DNA of 49,142 nt. It comes from Bacteroidaceae bacterium (GTDB lineage Bacteria > Bacteroidota > Bacteroidia > Bacteroidales > Bacteroidaceae). Numbering within the stretch: position 1 is the stretch's first letter; each line of letters starts with the position of its first letter. A model generated the notes under the pieces. It saw nothing but the letters and a program-made list of their open reading frames with translations, was not told where the DNA came from and searched no databases. The stretch is from contig JAGAYH010000052.1 of assembly GCA_017940565.1 (NCBI GenBank), positions 1-49,142 of the forward strand, given 5' to 3'. Both the position numbers and the translations under genes were made by a program. Below are positions 14,483 through 23,631 of this stretch, piece by piece.

Positions 14483-15877
14483 TCAGAAGAGGTCCTTCAG
14501 CAGGAACCGGAAGATGTCGTTGCCCACGGCATAAATCATCAGGGCAATGAGAATCCACATGCCGGCGAGCTGGGCACGCTCCATGAACTTTTCCGAAGGT
14601 TTGCGGCGCGTCACGATTTCGCACAACAGGAAGAACACGTGGCCGCCGTCCAGAGCGGGGATGGGCAGGATGTTCATGAAAGCCAGGATGAGACTGATAA
14701 AGGCGGTAAGTTCCCAGAAACGCTTCCAGCTCCACACGTCGGGAAACATGCTGCCGATGGTGCCGAAGGAACCGATGCTCTTGGCACCGTCCTTGGTGAA
14801 GAGATATTTCAGGTCGTTCACATAGCCGGCAAAGACCTTCCAGCCGTAACGCACGCCGGCAGGAACGGCCTCGAGGATGCCGTATTTCTTGGTGGTGTGC
14901 GGATAGATGGCATAGGCGTTGCTCTGGCCTATGCCCATGAGGAGGGCGGAGTTGAGCATGAGAGGCACGGTGTCAACCTGTCCGGTGGCAGGACGGTCCA
15001 CCCAGAGGGTAACATGGCGCGCGGCCAGGCTGTCGTCTGTGGGAGCATCCTTCAGACTCTCGTGCAAGCGGGCCATGAGTACATTGTATTCGTTCCACGA
15101 CTTCAGCGGCGTACCGTTGAAGCCCACCAGAAAGTCGCCCTTGCGGATGCCGGCCTTGTAGGCAATGCCTTCGGGCACCACACTGTCGATACGCGAGGGG
15201 ATGTAGGGCATGACAAAAGGCGGCACGGAGCGGAACATGTCGAGCATGTTCATGCCTTCGGCGGGCAAGGCGATGTCCATCTTGCGGCCGGCGCGGATGA
15301 CATGGGCCGTCTGACCGTTGGAGAGATCGCGGTAGATGTTCTGCAGGGTTGTGTTGTCGAAACTGCGGAACGTCTTGTCGTCCACGCCCAGCAGGATGTC
15401 GCCGTCGCGGAAGCCCAGAGCCTTGGCCTGTTCGCTGAAGGCCATGCCCTGTTTCATGCTTGCCATAGGTACATAAGTCTCGCCCCAGACAAAGAGCACC
15501 ATGGCATAGATGAACAGCGCCAGCAGGAAATTGACTAGCACGCCACCTATCATGATGAGCAACCGTTGCCATGCCGGCTTTGTGCGGAACTCCCAAGGCT
15601 GGGGCGGCTGTTTCATCTGTTCGCGGTCCATCGACTCGTCAATCATGCCGGATATCTTGACATAGCCGCCCAAGGGGAGCCAGCCAAGACAATATTCGGT
15701 GTCGGAGTTTTTCGGTTTAAACTTAAACAGCGTCTTCCACGGGTCGAAGAACAGGCAGAATTTCTCCACACGCACTTTAAAGAGTTTGGCGAAGAAGAAG
15801 TGGCCGCCCTCGTGGAGCAAAATAAGGATGGAGAAACAGAGTATCAGTTGCAGGGCTTTTATGAGAAATGCATCCAT
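14483..15877 (-). CDS. rseP: RseP-like site-2 zinc metalloprotease
   Basis: 464-residue intramembrane protease. The N-terminal helix holds the zinc motif HEGGH (22-26) and the C-terminal membrane block holds PALDGGH with Asp410, the third zinc ligand. One or two PDZ-like domains lie between (about 120-330; GDILLGVDD and GIRKGDFLVGFNGTPL are typical). In E. coli, RseP cleaves an anti-sigma factor in the envelope stress pathway; in Bacteroidetes it may process anti-sigma factors or leftover signal peptides. It is the last gene of the murA-rimM-dxr operon, 35 nt after dxr, as in many Bacteroidales. Confidence 0.94.
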   Translation of the reverse strand: MDAFLIKALQLILCFSILILLHEGGHFFFAKLFKVRVEKFCLFFDPWKTLFKFKPKNSDTEYCLGWLPLGGYVKISGMIDESMDREQMKQPPQPWEFRTKPAWQRLLIMIGGVLVNFLLALFIYAMVLFVWGETYVPMASMKQGMAFSEQAKALGFRDGDILLGVDDKTFRSFDNTTLQNIYRDLSNGQTAHVIRAGRKMDIALPAEGMNMLDMFRSVPPFVMPYIPSRIDSVVPEGIAYKAGIRKGDFLVGFNGTPLKSWNEYNVLMARLHESLKDAPTDDSLAARHVTLWVDRPATGQVDTVPLMLNSALLMGIGQSNAYAIYPHTTKKYGILEAVPAGVRYGWKVFAGYVNDLKYLFTKDGAKSIGSFGTIGSMFPDVWSWKRFWELTAFISLILAFMNILPIPALDGGHVFFLLCEIVTRRKPSEKFMERAQLAGMWILIALMIYAVGNDIFRFLLKDLF

Positions 15878-15912
15878 TGGAGTTGTAAGTTATGAATTGT
15901 GAATTATGAATT
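15878..15912. repeat. Low-complexity GAATTATGAATT-type tract
   Basis: Short degenerate repeat of TTATGAATTGTGAATTATG type in the dxr/rseP gap. A similar loose tract (GAGAGTGGAGAGTTGAGGAT) lies at about 20948-20975. Such tracts recur in Bacteroidales gaps; no function is evident. Confidence 0.5.
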
Positions 15913-17070
15913 CTAAATTAAATCTTCCGCCACGCGCTGCGCCTCGGCATCGGTGGCAATGTAGGTTTCAAAGGTCGGTGCGGCTTCAAAGGGCACACGG
16001 TCCATGGTGCGCTCGATGTTGCGGAAAATATCATTGTAACCGATGCGTCCCTGGCGGAAGGCGAGGTTCATCACCTCGTTGGCCCGGTTCATGACACAGG
16101 CGGCATTGCCTCCGCGGCGTAAGGCCTCGAAGGCCAATTCCAGGCAGGGGAACTTGTCGCGGTCAGGCCGCTCGAAAGTAAGCTGTCCGAGACCGAAGAG
16201 GTCTATCCGTTCGCCTGAGAGAGACATGCGGTCGGGATAGGTCAGCGCGTACTGGATGGGCAGACGCATGTCGGGCACGCCAAGCTGTGCCTTGACGGCT
16301 CCGTCGCAAAACTGCACTGCGCTGTGGACGATGGACTGCGGGTGGACCAGCACTTCTATCTGTTCGGGCTTCACGCCAAAGAGCCAACGGGCCTCTATGA
16401 CTTCAAAGCCTTTGTTCATCATCGTGGCCGAGTCGATCGTGATTTTGGCACCCATGTCCCAATTTGGGTGGCGCAAAGCTTGTTCGGGTGTGACATCACG
16501 GAGCTGTTCCTTCGTGAACGTACGGAACGGGCCGCCGGAAGCCGTGAGAAGTATTTTGTCTATTCTATTGTTTCCTTCGCCAGCCAGACACTGGAAAATG
16601 GCCGAGTGCTCACTGTCAACGGGCAGGATGGGTGCGCGGAAGGTCTGGGCCAGTTGCGTGACCAGTTCGCCGGCCACCACGAGCGTTTCCTTGTTGGCCA
16701 GGGCAATGAGTTTGCGGGCACGTATGGCATGTATGGTGGGCAACAGGCCGGCAAAACCGACCAGCGCCGTCAGCACGACGTCCACCTCTTGGCTTTCGAC
16801 CACCTGACACAGGGCGTCACTGCCGCTGTAAACTTTAATGGGCTGGTCGGCCAGGGCTTCACGCAGTTCCGGATATTTGCTCTCGTTGGCGATGACCACG
16901 GCATTGGGCTGAAACTGGCGGGCCTGGGCAACGAGCAAATCCACGCGGTTGTTGGCCGTCAGCACCTCCGCCTCAAACAGGTCGGGATGCTCGGCTATCA
17001 CTTGCAGAGCCTGCGTTCCTATCGAGCCTGTGGAGCCCAATATGGCTATTCGTTTCTTTTTTCTTTCCAT
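15913..17070 (-). CDS. dxr: 1-deoxy-D-xylulose 5-phosphate reductoisomerase
   Basis: 385-residue NADPH-dependent enzyme converting DXP to 2-C-methyl-D-erythritol 4-phosphate, the committed step of the MEP isoprenoid pathway. The N-terminal nucleotide-binding motif is ILGSTGSIGTQAL (9-21). The central catalytic segment has NKETLVVAGE and DSEHSAIFQCL, and the substrate loop region has HPQSIVHSAVQF. Length and motifs are normal, so it should be active and a fosmidomycin target. It lies 9 nt after rimM in the operon. Confidence 0.96.
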   Translation of the reverse strand: MERKKKRIAILGSTGSIGTQALQVIAEHPDLFEAEVLTANNRVDLLVAQARQFQPNAVVIANESKYPELREALADQPIKVYSGSDALCQVVESQEVDVVLTALVGFAGLLPTIHAIRARKLIALANKETLVVAGELVTQLAQTFRAPILPVDSEHSAIFQCLAGEGNNRIDKILLTASGGPFRTFTKEQLRDVTPEQALRHPNWDMGAKITIDSATMMNKGFEVIEARWLFGVKPEQIEVLVHPQSIVHSAVQFCDGAVKAQLGVPDMRLPIQYALTYPDRMSLSGERIDLFGLGQLTFERPDRDKFPCLELAFEALRRGGNAACVMNRANEVMNLAFRQGRIGYNDIFRNIERTMDRVPFEAAPTFETYIATDAEAQRVAEDLI

Positions 17071-17079
17071 CTTGTTGCG

Positions 17080-17607
17080 TCAGTTGTTCAAATTGAGAAG
17101 GCCTTCGGGCAGTTTCAAAGTTATCCGGCGCGCTTTCTCATCAATCGCGGCCAGAAAATCCTCATGGAAGGGCAAGAGCACCTCTCCCCCATCCTCGCGC
17201 CTGACACTCAGCAGCAGGTTGGCATTGCGGTCGTCCACATAGTCCACCGTGCCTATCACGCCAGTCGCCACATCTTCCACGAGAAAACCGGTCAGGTAGT
17301 TCCATGTCAGCGGAGCCTCGTCGCGCTCCGGTACATCGGCCAAGGGGAAATACACGTCAGCGCCGCAAAGCGTCTGGGCGCGCTCCACTGTGTCTATCTC
17401 ATCAAACTTCATGATGGCCGTGGAACCGTTTTTGAAACGGTAAGAGTCAATAAAGAAAGGTACGGGCAGGCCGTCAAGCATCAGAAAGAGGCAGTCGGTC
17501 TCAGCACGGTCGAACACGTCGTCGGTAAAGACAAAGTCCACCTCGCCGGCCAAGCCATGCACGCGGGCCACATATCCTATCTTGAATATTTCGTCGGGGC
17601 GTATCAT
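17080..17607 (-). CDS. rimM: 16S rRNA processing protein RimM
   Basis: 175 residues. The N-terminal RimM barrel begins with FKIGYVARVHGLAGEVDF and the C-terminal PRC-barrel contains LTGFLVEDVATGVIGTV. RimM binds ribosomal protein S19 and helps 30S head maturation. The gene sits 12 nt after murA and 9 nt before dxr, a gene order common in Bacteroidetes. Confidence 0.94.
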   Translation of the reverse strand: MIRPDEIFKIGYVARVHGLAGEVDFVFTDDVFDRAETDCLFLMLDGLPVPFFIDSYRFKNGSTAIMKFDEIDTVERAQTLCGADVYFPLADVPERDEAPLTWNYLTGFLVEDVATGVIGTVDYVDDRNANLLLSVRREDGGEVLLPFHEDFLAAIDEKARRITLKLPEGLLNLNN

Positions 17608-17619
17608 GTCTGTGTGTGC

Positions 17620-18924
17620 CTACTCACGTTTTATGTTTGCACCAAGCGCATTGAGACGCTGGTCTATATGTTCATAGCCGCGGTCTATCTGCTCCACATT
17701 GTCTATACGGCTTACCCCTTCGGCACTCATGGCCGCAATGAGCAGGGCAATGCCGGCACGAATATCGGGTGAAACCATGCGGCGGGCACGGAGACGCACT
17801 GCCTGGTCGTGTCCCACGACAACGGCGCGGTGAGGGTCGCACAGGATGATTTGTGCGCCCATGTCGATGAGGCGGTCCACAAAGAACAGACGGCTCTCGA
17901 ACATTTTCTGATGAAAGAGCACGGACCCCTTGGCTTGTGTGGCCACAACGATGAGCACGCTCAGCAAGTCGGGAGTGAGACCCGGCCACGGGGCATCATC
18001 GATGGTCATGAACGAGCCGTCCATGAAGGTTTCTATCTCGTAGTGATCCTGTCGCGGCACCACGATGTCGTCGCCTCGAACTTCAAGGCGGATACCCAGG
18101 CGCTGGAACGAGCGGGGGATGTTGCCCAGATTATACACCGAGGTATTCTGAATGGTAAGTCCGCCGCCGAGCATGGCCGACATGCCGATGAAACTGCCCA
18201 CTTCGATCATATCGGGCAGGATGACGTGTTGTGCGCCGTGGAGTGACGACACGCCTTCGATGGTCAGCAGGTTGCTCGCCACGCCTTCAATGTGTGCTCC
18301 CATGCGGTTGAGCAGGCGGCAGAGCTGTTGCACGTAAGGTTCGCAGGCGGCATTGTATATCGTTGTCGTACCTTTGGCCAAGGCAGCGGCCATCACGATG
18401 TTGGCCGTACCGGTGACAGAGGCCTCGTCAAGCAGCATGTAGTCTCCCTGCAGGCGCTCGGCCCGGAGGGTGTAGCGGGTGTGGTCGGCATCGACGTCGA
18501 GCGAAGCGCCCAGCTGCTGCATACCGCTCAGATGGGTGTCCACACGCCGGCGGCCTATCTTGTCACCACCGGGCTTAGCCAACACGGCTTCGCCGAAACG
18601 CGCCAGCAGCGGCCCCACGAGCATGACTGAACCGCGCAGGGCGGCACACTTCTTCATGAAGTCGTCGCTCCGGGCATACGACAGGTCCACCCGGTCGGCG
18701 CGGAAGGTATAGTCGCCGGCAGCGAGGCGGTTCACCTCTACCCCCAGATGGCGGAGCAGATCGATGAGGTGCTGCACGTCCAATATTTCGGGTATATTGG
18801 TGATGCGCACTTCCTCTGCCGTCAGCAGGGTGGCACAGATGACCTCGAGCGCCTCGTTCTTGGCGCCCTGCGGCACGATGGTGCCTTCCAGACGGTGTCC
18901 ACCTTCGATGATAAACGATGCCAT
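17620..18924 (-). CDS. murA: UDP-N-acetylglucosamine 1-carboxyvinyltransferase, Asp-type
   Basis: 434-residue enolpyruvyl transferase for the first committed step of peptidoglycan precursor synthesis. The substrate Lys/Asn pair is in QGAKNEAL (Lys22, Asn23). The active-site loop reads PGGDKIGRR: Asp121 (codon 18562-18564) occupies the place of the Cys (Cys115 in E. coli) that fosfomycin alkylates. The same Cys-to-Asp change is known in mycobacterial and chlamydial MurA and gives fosfomycin resistance while keeping activity. The protein is slightly longer than the usual 418-420 residues. It is the hub of the operon, between DUF4290 and rimM. Confidence 0.95.
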   Translation of the reverse strand: MASFIIEGGHRLEGTIVPQGAKNEALEVICATLLTAEEVRITNIPEILDVQHLIDLLRHLGVEVNRLAAGDYTFRADRVDLSYARSDDFMKKCAALRGSVMLVGPLLARFGEAVLAKPGGDKIGRRRVDTHLSGMQQLGASLDVDADHTRYTLRAERLQGDYMLLDEASVTGTANIVMAAALAKGTTTIYNAACEPYVQQLCRLLNRMGAHIEGVASNLLTIEGVSSLHGAQHVILPDMIEVGSFIGMSAMLGGGLTIQNTSVYNLGNIPRSFQRLGIRLEVRGDDIVVPRQDHYEIETFMDGSFMTIDDAPWPGLTPDLLSVLIVVATQAKGSVLFHQKMFESRLFFVDRLIDMGAQIILCDPHRAVVVGHDQAVRLRARRMVSPDIRAGIALLIAAMSAEGVSRIDNVEQIDRGYEHIDQRLNALGANIKRE

Positions 18925-18957
18925 GGGGTTTGACTCTATCAGATCAGAAATGGTCTT

Positions 18958-19557
18958 TTACTGTTTGTTGCGACGGCGGCGCATCTGCACCCTTTGCGTC
19001 TGGTTGCCGTTGGGCACGGAACCGCTGTAGCGCACCTGGCCCGTTTCCAGTTGGACGTGGCCGTCGGTATAGTGAGCGAAGTCGTCAGCAATTTTTTCTT
19101 CGTTGAGCGAGTCTTTGTTCCAATAGTAAAGATCTTTGCGCATCTGGTTGGCCGTCAGTTCCACCAGACGGTCGCGCTCCTGTGAGGGTTCCATGTCGCC
19201 GGTACGGCGCATCAGTTCCTCGAGCAGATAACCATAATGGCGGCGCTCGATGGTCTTCATGGGATAAGGCAGCGGCGACGGCTTCTTGGTAGCCTCGTCT
19301 TCGCGAATGATTTCCACGGGATAGTCGATGTCAAGCTCATAGTGCGACAGCCGGGCCAGGTGGTCCCAATAGACGCGGCGGGCGTCGGAGGCATCCATGT
19401 CGATGGGAAACATGTGTTGCATGAGGTCCACGATGGTTTCAGCACAACGCTGGCGTTCGCTACGGTCGGTCAGTGTCATGGCATAGTCCACCATGTTCTG
19501 CACCGTGCGGCCGTATTCCGGCAAGATAAGCAATTCGCGGTCGGTATTGTAATCCAT
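18958..19557 (-). CDS. DUF4290 family protein
   Basis: 199-residue protein of a Bacteroidetes family with no known function. The start MDYNTDRELLILPEYGRTVQNMV (positions 1-23) has the conserved Tyr-Asn-Thr and PEYGR features I associate with DUF4290. It is mostly helical, without signal peptide or membrane segment, so cytoplasmic. The C-terminus is basic (MRRRRNKQ) and could touch nucleic acid. It is cotranscribed with tsaB (6 nt) and murA (33 nt). Confidence 0.85.
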   Translation of the reverse strand: MDYNTDRELLILPEYGRTVQNMVDYAMTLTDRSERQRCAETIVDLMQHMFPIDMDASDARRVYWDHLARLSHYELDIDYPVEIIREDEATKKPSPLPYPMKTIERRHYGYLLEELMRRTGDMEPSQERDRLVELTANQMRKDLYYWNKDSLNEEKIADDFAHYTDGHVQLETGQVRYSGSVPNGNQTQRVQMRRRRNKQ

Positions 19558-19563
19558 ATATTA

Positions 19564-20259
19564 TTAAAACAGTTTTTTCGGTTGGGTAGCTACAAATTCT
19601 TTCAGATAGAAGGGCTCGAAATAGGCCACGTCCTCGGTTTTGCCCTGCAGGTAGTTGCGCTCTGCCAGAGGCATCATGTTTTTGGCCAAAGGCTCTATGC
19701 CGTCCACGAAGATGGCGTTGGGGTGATGGCCGAGCAGGGGTTTGCACTTCTCGGCGCCGTTGCCGAAGAAGAGGACGGGGCCGCGGTCGAGATATTCGCC
19801 ATACGACTGTTCGTCGATGATATCGGCCGACACGGGTTTATACGCTTTCAGGCCACGGTCGTAGATGGCCGAATAGACCTCCATGCGGCGGGCGTCGAGC
19901 ATGGGGCACAGCAGGGCATTGTCTGGCACATCGGCGCGGTAGAGCAGCAGGGGCACGCAGAGCAACTGCAGCGTGGGCACCGACACCAGTTTCAGGTGAC
20001 GCCCGTAACACAGGCCCTTGGCGGTGGATACACCGATGCGCAATCCGGTGTAAGAGCCCGGACCGCTGCTCACGGCCACGGCATCGAGGGGGATGGCGTG
20101 GCTGTCGGCAAACGACACGGCCTCGTCAACGTAGGGACCCAGCACCACGCCGTGCGACGGTCCCTCGTGGCACTCTCGCGACAGCAGACACTCGCCGTCC
20201 AGGCTGAGAGCCACGGAGCAAACTTGGGTTGAAGTTTCTATATGTACGATACAAGCCAT
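19564..20259 (-). CDS. tsaB: tRNA threonylcarbamoyladenosine protein TsaB
   Basis: 231 residues from the ATG at 20259 (MACIVHIETSTQVCSVAL). It belongs to the ASKHA-fold partners of TsaD. The N-terminal IETSTQVCSVAL, SHGVVLGPYV and SSGPGSYTGLRIGVSTAKGL (around 70-90) are diagnostic. TsaB, TsaD and TsaE make t6A37 on tRNAs reading ANN codons. An upstream in-frame extension of 11 codons exists but is not preceded by better signals. The start lies 29 nt after the DUF3256-like gene. Confidence 0.93.
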   Translation of the reverse strand: MACIVHIETSTQVCSVALSLDGECLLSRECHEGPSHGVVLGPYVDEAVSFADSHAIPLDAVAVSSGPGSYTGLRIGVSTAKGLCYGRHLKLVSVPTLQLLCVPLLLYRADVPDNALLCPMLDARRMEVYSAIYDRGLKAYKPVSADIIDEQSYGEYLDRGPVLFFGNGAEKCKPLLGHHPNAIFVDGIEPLAKNMMPLAERNYLQGKTEDVAYFEPFYLKEFVATQPKKLF

Positions 20260-20288
20260 ACTTCTTTTTTTATTGTTTGACCGGGTTT

Positions 20289-20918
20289 TCACTGGCGTTC
20301 AAAGCGGCGGTCGCGCCAGACATAGGTGAGCTGTTCACAGAACCACTCGCCCAATTCCTTGCGCCGTTCGGGGTCGCCCCCGTCGGCATGGAGCACGAAG
20401 CGCAGCGTAGCCCCGTCGGCCGACAGACGGGCTTCCGTCAGGGCACCCTCGGCGGCTGCCAGGGCGGTACGGCGGTCGGTGTCGGACAGCCCGGGGCGAA
20501 GGAAAGCGGAGGCCGCGGGCAGTTTCACGAAACGTTTCGCAGCCAGCGGTTGCCAGCTCAGGCTGTAGAATTGCACCACGCTCATCGGTTCGGGCGTGAG
20601 GTAGGTGTGGACCAGACAGACCAGCGTGTCCTTGCCGGCACTGAGCAGTTTCAGCTCGGCCCGGCTGGCGGCGGAGAGGTCCCACGCCGCGTAGGTGTCA
20701 GTCAGGGCAGTGAGCACGCTGGTCTCGCCCATGCGGTTCTTCACGGCGGCCCGCATACGGCTGTCGTGGAAATCGACGGCATCGAGCACATTCTCGGCCG
20801 ACAACAGGGGCAACACCTCACGCGGCATCTGCACCAGCACATGCCTCAACGTCCGTCCTCCGGCCCCGATGGAAACCAGGAACAGACACGCCATTAGGAT
20901 GAAAGCGTTCTTGCGCAT
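20289..20918 (-). CDS. DUF3256-like exported protein
   Basis: 209 residues from the ATG at 20918 (MRKNAFILMACLFLVSIGAGG). The N-terminus is a signal peptide or anchor, so the protein should be exported. The rest shows repeated strand-helix units (MPREVLPLLSAENVLDAVDF, VCLVHTYLTPEPMSVVQFYS, LRFVLHADGG). I believe this is the Bacteroidetes DUF3256 family, from the MPREVLPLL and LDAVDF features; this is moderately sure. It starts the operon that continues with tsaB, DUF4290 and murA. The start lies only 9 nt after a -7 box, so its mRNA may have almost no leader. Confidence 0.7.
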   Translation of the reverse strand: MRKNAFILMACLFLVSIGAGGRTLRHVLVQMPREVLPLLSAENVLDAVDFHDSRMRAAVKNRMGETSVLTALTDTYAAWDLSAASRAELKLLSAGKDTLVCLVHTYLTPEPMSVVQFYSLSWQPLAAKRFVKLPAASAFLRPGLSDTDRRTALAAAEGALTEARLSADGATLRFVLHADGGDPERRKELGEWFCEQLTYVWRDRRFERQ

Positions 20919-20927
20919 TTCAGTGTA

Positions 20928-20935
20928 CAAAAATA
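20928..20935 (-). promoter_or_regulatory. Candidate -7 box of the tsaB-murA-rseP operon
   Basis: Minus-strand TATTTTTG, 9 nt before the ATG at 20918, suggesting a leaderless or nearly leaderless message. Confidence 0.45.
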
Positions 20936-21103
20936 CGAATATAAATTGAGAGTGGAGAGTTGAGGATTGAGATTTTTCATTTTGAAAGTGCGAGTCTCCC
21001 CCTATTCGAGCCTGAAGGGGCCGACCTATGGAAGAAACCGGTCTCATCGGATGCCTGAAAGCCTCTGGAAATGTCAAATTTTTTCGCCATCTTCCCGGCC
21101 GTT

Positions 21104-21250
21104 CTGCAATCCGCTGTTTTTCATCGGGTCTCGAATATAGTCAAACAGAAGCGGCGCCTCAAAATTCCGGAACGCCGTTTCTGCGCGACGAAGTCCCACT
21201 TGTGAACGCCGAAACGGGACCACTTTCGAGGATTTGTCAAGATTTTTTGG
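21104..21250 (-). repeat. Dispersed intergenic repeat, copy 2 (inverted)
   Basis: Inverted relative of 5481-5625, sharing a 42-nt identical core at 21171-21212. Palindromic 13-mers are centred at 21154, 21175 and 21196, exactly 21 nt apart. Confidence 0.85.
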
Positions 21251-21312
21251 AAAACGGTTTGGGTCGCCGGCCGGCTTCACGGGCGGGGCAGCGGGGCGAA
21301 GCGCACCGGCCA

Positions 21313-21353
21313 CAAAAAAAACGTCCGGCGTACAGGATGCTGTACGCCGGACG
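21313..21353 (-). terminator. Strong terminator of the FAS1-SusC-SusD operon
   Basis: 14-bp perfect stem (21322-21335 with 21340-21353), loop of 4 nt, followed on the minus strand by a run of eight or more T (A run at 21314-21321). A textbook Rho-independent terminator 28 nt after the last SusD gene. Confidence 0.93.
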
Positions 21354-21381
21354 CAGTCAGAGAGTGTAAGACGCGCTGCGC

Positions 21382-23619
21382 TTACTTGCGCGTGGGCAGG
21401 GAGAAGTACCAGTTCTTCTCGTCCTGCATCTTGCTGTAGAGCGAAGCGTCGTATTGGTTGGCGTCGTCGGTTACCTTCTTGTTGCGGCGGCCCATCTTCC
21501 ATCCGAGCCAAGCCTTGCCGTCGGTCTTGTGACCGGCGATGCGGAGGAGGTCGGTGAAGCGGTGGCCTTCGAAAGCAGTTTCGAGGGCGCTCTCGTCGAC
21601 GATGAGGTCTTCAACGGCATTGATGATTTCGTCCTGATCGGTTACCAAGAGCTGGTCGCCGCTATAGAGCGTTTCAGCCAGGGCCACCTGGTCGGAATAG
21701 CTGAGGCCTTGCAGACGGGCACGGTTCTCTGCCACCTTCTGGGCTACCATGCGGGCGTAGGTGTAAACGGTGTCCTGCAAACCGCCGGTGTTGCCGCAAC
21801 CGCGGCCGTGGATACCGGCATAGGAACGGCTGCTCTCGGCATCGGTGCGGCTCCATACTTCGCTGGTGGTGAAGTCGAGGAACGGATAGTTCTTCATGCG
21901 CTCCATCTCATCGAAGGTGATGTAGTAGATACCACCGGTGATTGACGTGGGACGGCTTACCCAATAGGGGGCGTTGAGCAGGCTGGCGTCGGGCTCGGCG
22001 CCGTCGGCATAGTAGAGGGTGTCGAAGAGTTCCTCACCGGTTTCTTCGTCAATGCCGGCGGAAACGACTACACCGACCGTATCAATGCGCATGTCAATCT
22101 GCTGACCGGCATCATCGCGGATGGTGTCGTACTTGAGGCAGTAAACATTGGCATCATGATAGCCCAGCGTGGGGAAGTTCTGACGGAACAGACCGTCCTT
22201 CAGCACGGCAAAGGCCAGCTGGGGGAAGCCCATGCGGTTGACGGCCTCGGCATAACGGAGGAGCACCTGCGACTTGCGGTAGAGAGGAATCGTATAGTTC
22301 ATGGAGAAACTGTAGGCATTATTTACAAACAACGACGTGGGCACGCCAACTACGGTAAATTTGCTGATGATGCGCGAGCGGTCGTCCTGCGAGTTGCTGG
22401 TCGACCAATAGGGAGCGGTGCCGTAGAGACGGCCGTCGCCTACGCCTACCAGATACTCACGGATGTCGGTGCTTCCCTCACTGCGGTAGTCGCAGAACTT
22501 CTGGGCCTCGTTGAGGGTAACATAGCTCTCGGAGGGAAGTATCTCCTGATACTGCTCGTTGGCCGTTACAGTGGTGCTGCCCGCCGTTGCGGCAGAACTG
22601 TTATCGTCACCTTCAGTGGCATAGGTGAACACCGAAGACGTGGTCTGGAAACCGAACACGTGCTGCACGGCATTGAGGGTGGTACCGATGGTAGAGTTGG
22701 CGGCACCGACGATGATGGCAGCCTGCTCATCGCGATCGTAATTAGACAAGGCTCTTGCCCATGAACTGGCACTAACACCTTTCGACTCGATGTTATTACG
22801 ATTCATCGTAAGCTTCGAGCAGGAATACCGCAGGTTGTTGTCGTTGGGGCTGAGTCTGAAGAGGTAGTCATAGTAAAGCTCGGCGGCCTTGGCATAGTTG
22901 TTGGCCATGAGGTAGGCGTCGCCCATCACCAGCTGAACGGGGATGAAGCAAGCCGACGACTCGTAGGAGCCACTGCCGTAGTTGAGCGGACCATAGTTGG
23001 TGGGCATGCCCCACTGGGTCTGCAACTCCCAGGCACGGCCGAGACCGGCCTGAATCAGGTTGTCAATGAGGTTGTCCTTGTTCACACGGGGTGCGGACTT
23101 CTCCAGTTCAAGGGCCGTCTGGGCATCGCCGATGGGCTCAGTGACGAAAGGCACGCTGCCGTAGAAGCGAACCAGCTGTATGTATGCCCAGGCGCGGATG
23201 GCCTGAATCTGGGCCGTTTCGCGCAGCATCTCGTTCTTGCCGTTCTTCTGCGTTACCGTGTCAACGCGGGACAGATAGAAGTTGCAGGAATTGATGATGT
23301 GATAGTAGTCGGCCACATTGAGCAGTGCATTGTCACCGTCCTGCGGGTTCTCGAAGTTTGCCAGGGCTTTGATGGAGTCGGTGGTGTAGGTGCCTACCGT
23401 GGCCAAGTCGCTGCGGGCTGCATCGAGAATGACGGAACGTTCACCAACGGACTGGATGCTCTTGAGTATTCCGAATGCGGAGAAGACGGAGTCTTGGGCA
23501 TAACGGTCAACAGTAGCATAACGGTCCAGGTCGGGTGTCAGCATGTCCTCGCAAGAGGAGAACATGCAACTGGCAGCAAGAAGAATGCTCAGTATTGAGA
23601 GAATTGTTCTATTTTTCAT
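21382..23619 (-). CDS. SusD/RagB-family outer-membrane lipoprotein (second triplet)
   Basis: 745 residues, longer than the usual 500-620 for the family. A lipoprotein signal ends at FSSCED (Cys23). The SusD N-terminal fold is visible: NSCNFYLSRVD, then ETAQIQAIRAWAYIQLVRFY with the typical helix and GSVPFV turn. The C-terminus contains ETAFEGHRFTDLLRIAGH, the family's conserved 'E..EGHR..DL.R' motif. The protein should cap the SusC partner from outside and bind ligand. It is the last gene of the operon, 12 nt after susC, followed by a strong terminator. The extra length falls mostly in the middle (about 290-560) and may shape a special ligand site. Confidence 0.9.
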   Translation of the reverse strand: MKNRTILSILSILLAASCMFSSCEDMLTPDLDRYATVDRYAQDSVFSAFGILKSIQSVGERSVILDAARSDLATVGTYTTDSIKALANFENPQDGDNALLNVADYYHIINSCNFYLSRVDTVTQKNGKNEMLRETAQIQAIRAWAYIQLVRFYGSVPFVTEPIGDAQTALELEKSAPRVNKDNLIDNLIQAGLGRAWELQTQWGMPTNYGPLNYGSGSYESSACFIPVQLVMGDAYLMANNYAKAAELYYDYLFRLSPNDNNLRYSCSKLTMNRNNIESKGVSASSWARALSNYDRDEQAAIIVGAANSTIGTTLNAVQHVFGFQTTSSVFTYATEGDDNSSAATAGSTTVTANEQYQEILPSESYVTLNEAQKFCDYRSEGSTDIREYLVGVGDGRLYGTAPYWSTSNSQDDRSRIISKFTVVGVPTSLFVNNAYSFSMNYTIPLYRKSQVLLRYAEAVNRMGFPQLAFAVLKDGLFRQNFPTLGYHDANVYCLKYDTIRDDAGQQIDMRIDTVGVVVSAGIDEETGEELFDTLYYADGAEPDASLLNAPYWVSRPTSITGGIYYITFDEMERMKNYPFLDFTTSEVWSRTDAESSRSYAGIHGRGCGNTGGLQDTVYTYARMVAQKVAENRARLQGLSYSDQVALAETLYSGDQLLVTDQDEIINAVEDLIVDESALETAFEGHRFTDLLRIAGHKTDGKAWLGWKMGRRNKKVTDDANQYDASLYSKMQDEKNWYFSLPTRK

Positions 23620-23631
23620 TGTTATGCAATT

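Larger units (their letters stand above)
20919..21381. other. 463-bp space between the Sus-like operon end and the core operon start
   Basis: It holds a -7 box for the core operon, a loose low-complexity tract (about 20948-20975), the inverted copy of the dispersed intergenic repeat (21104-21250) and a strong terminator (21313-21353). I see no gene. Confidence 0.7.

Noticed and set aside
17620-18924. Non-functional MurA because the catalytic Cys is missing
   Set aside because: Asp at this position is known to support activity in other species; other active-site residues such as Lys22 and Asn23 are intact.
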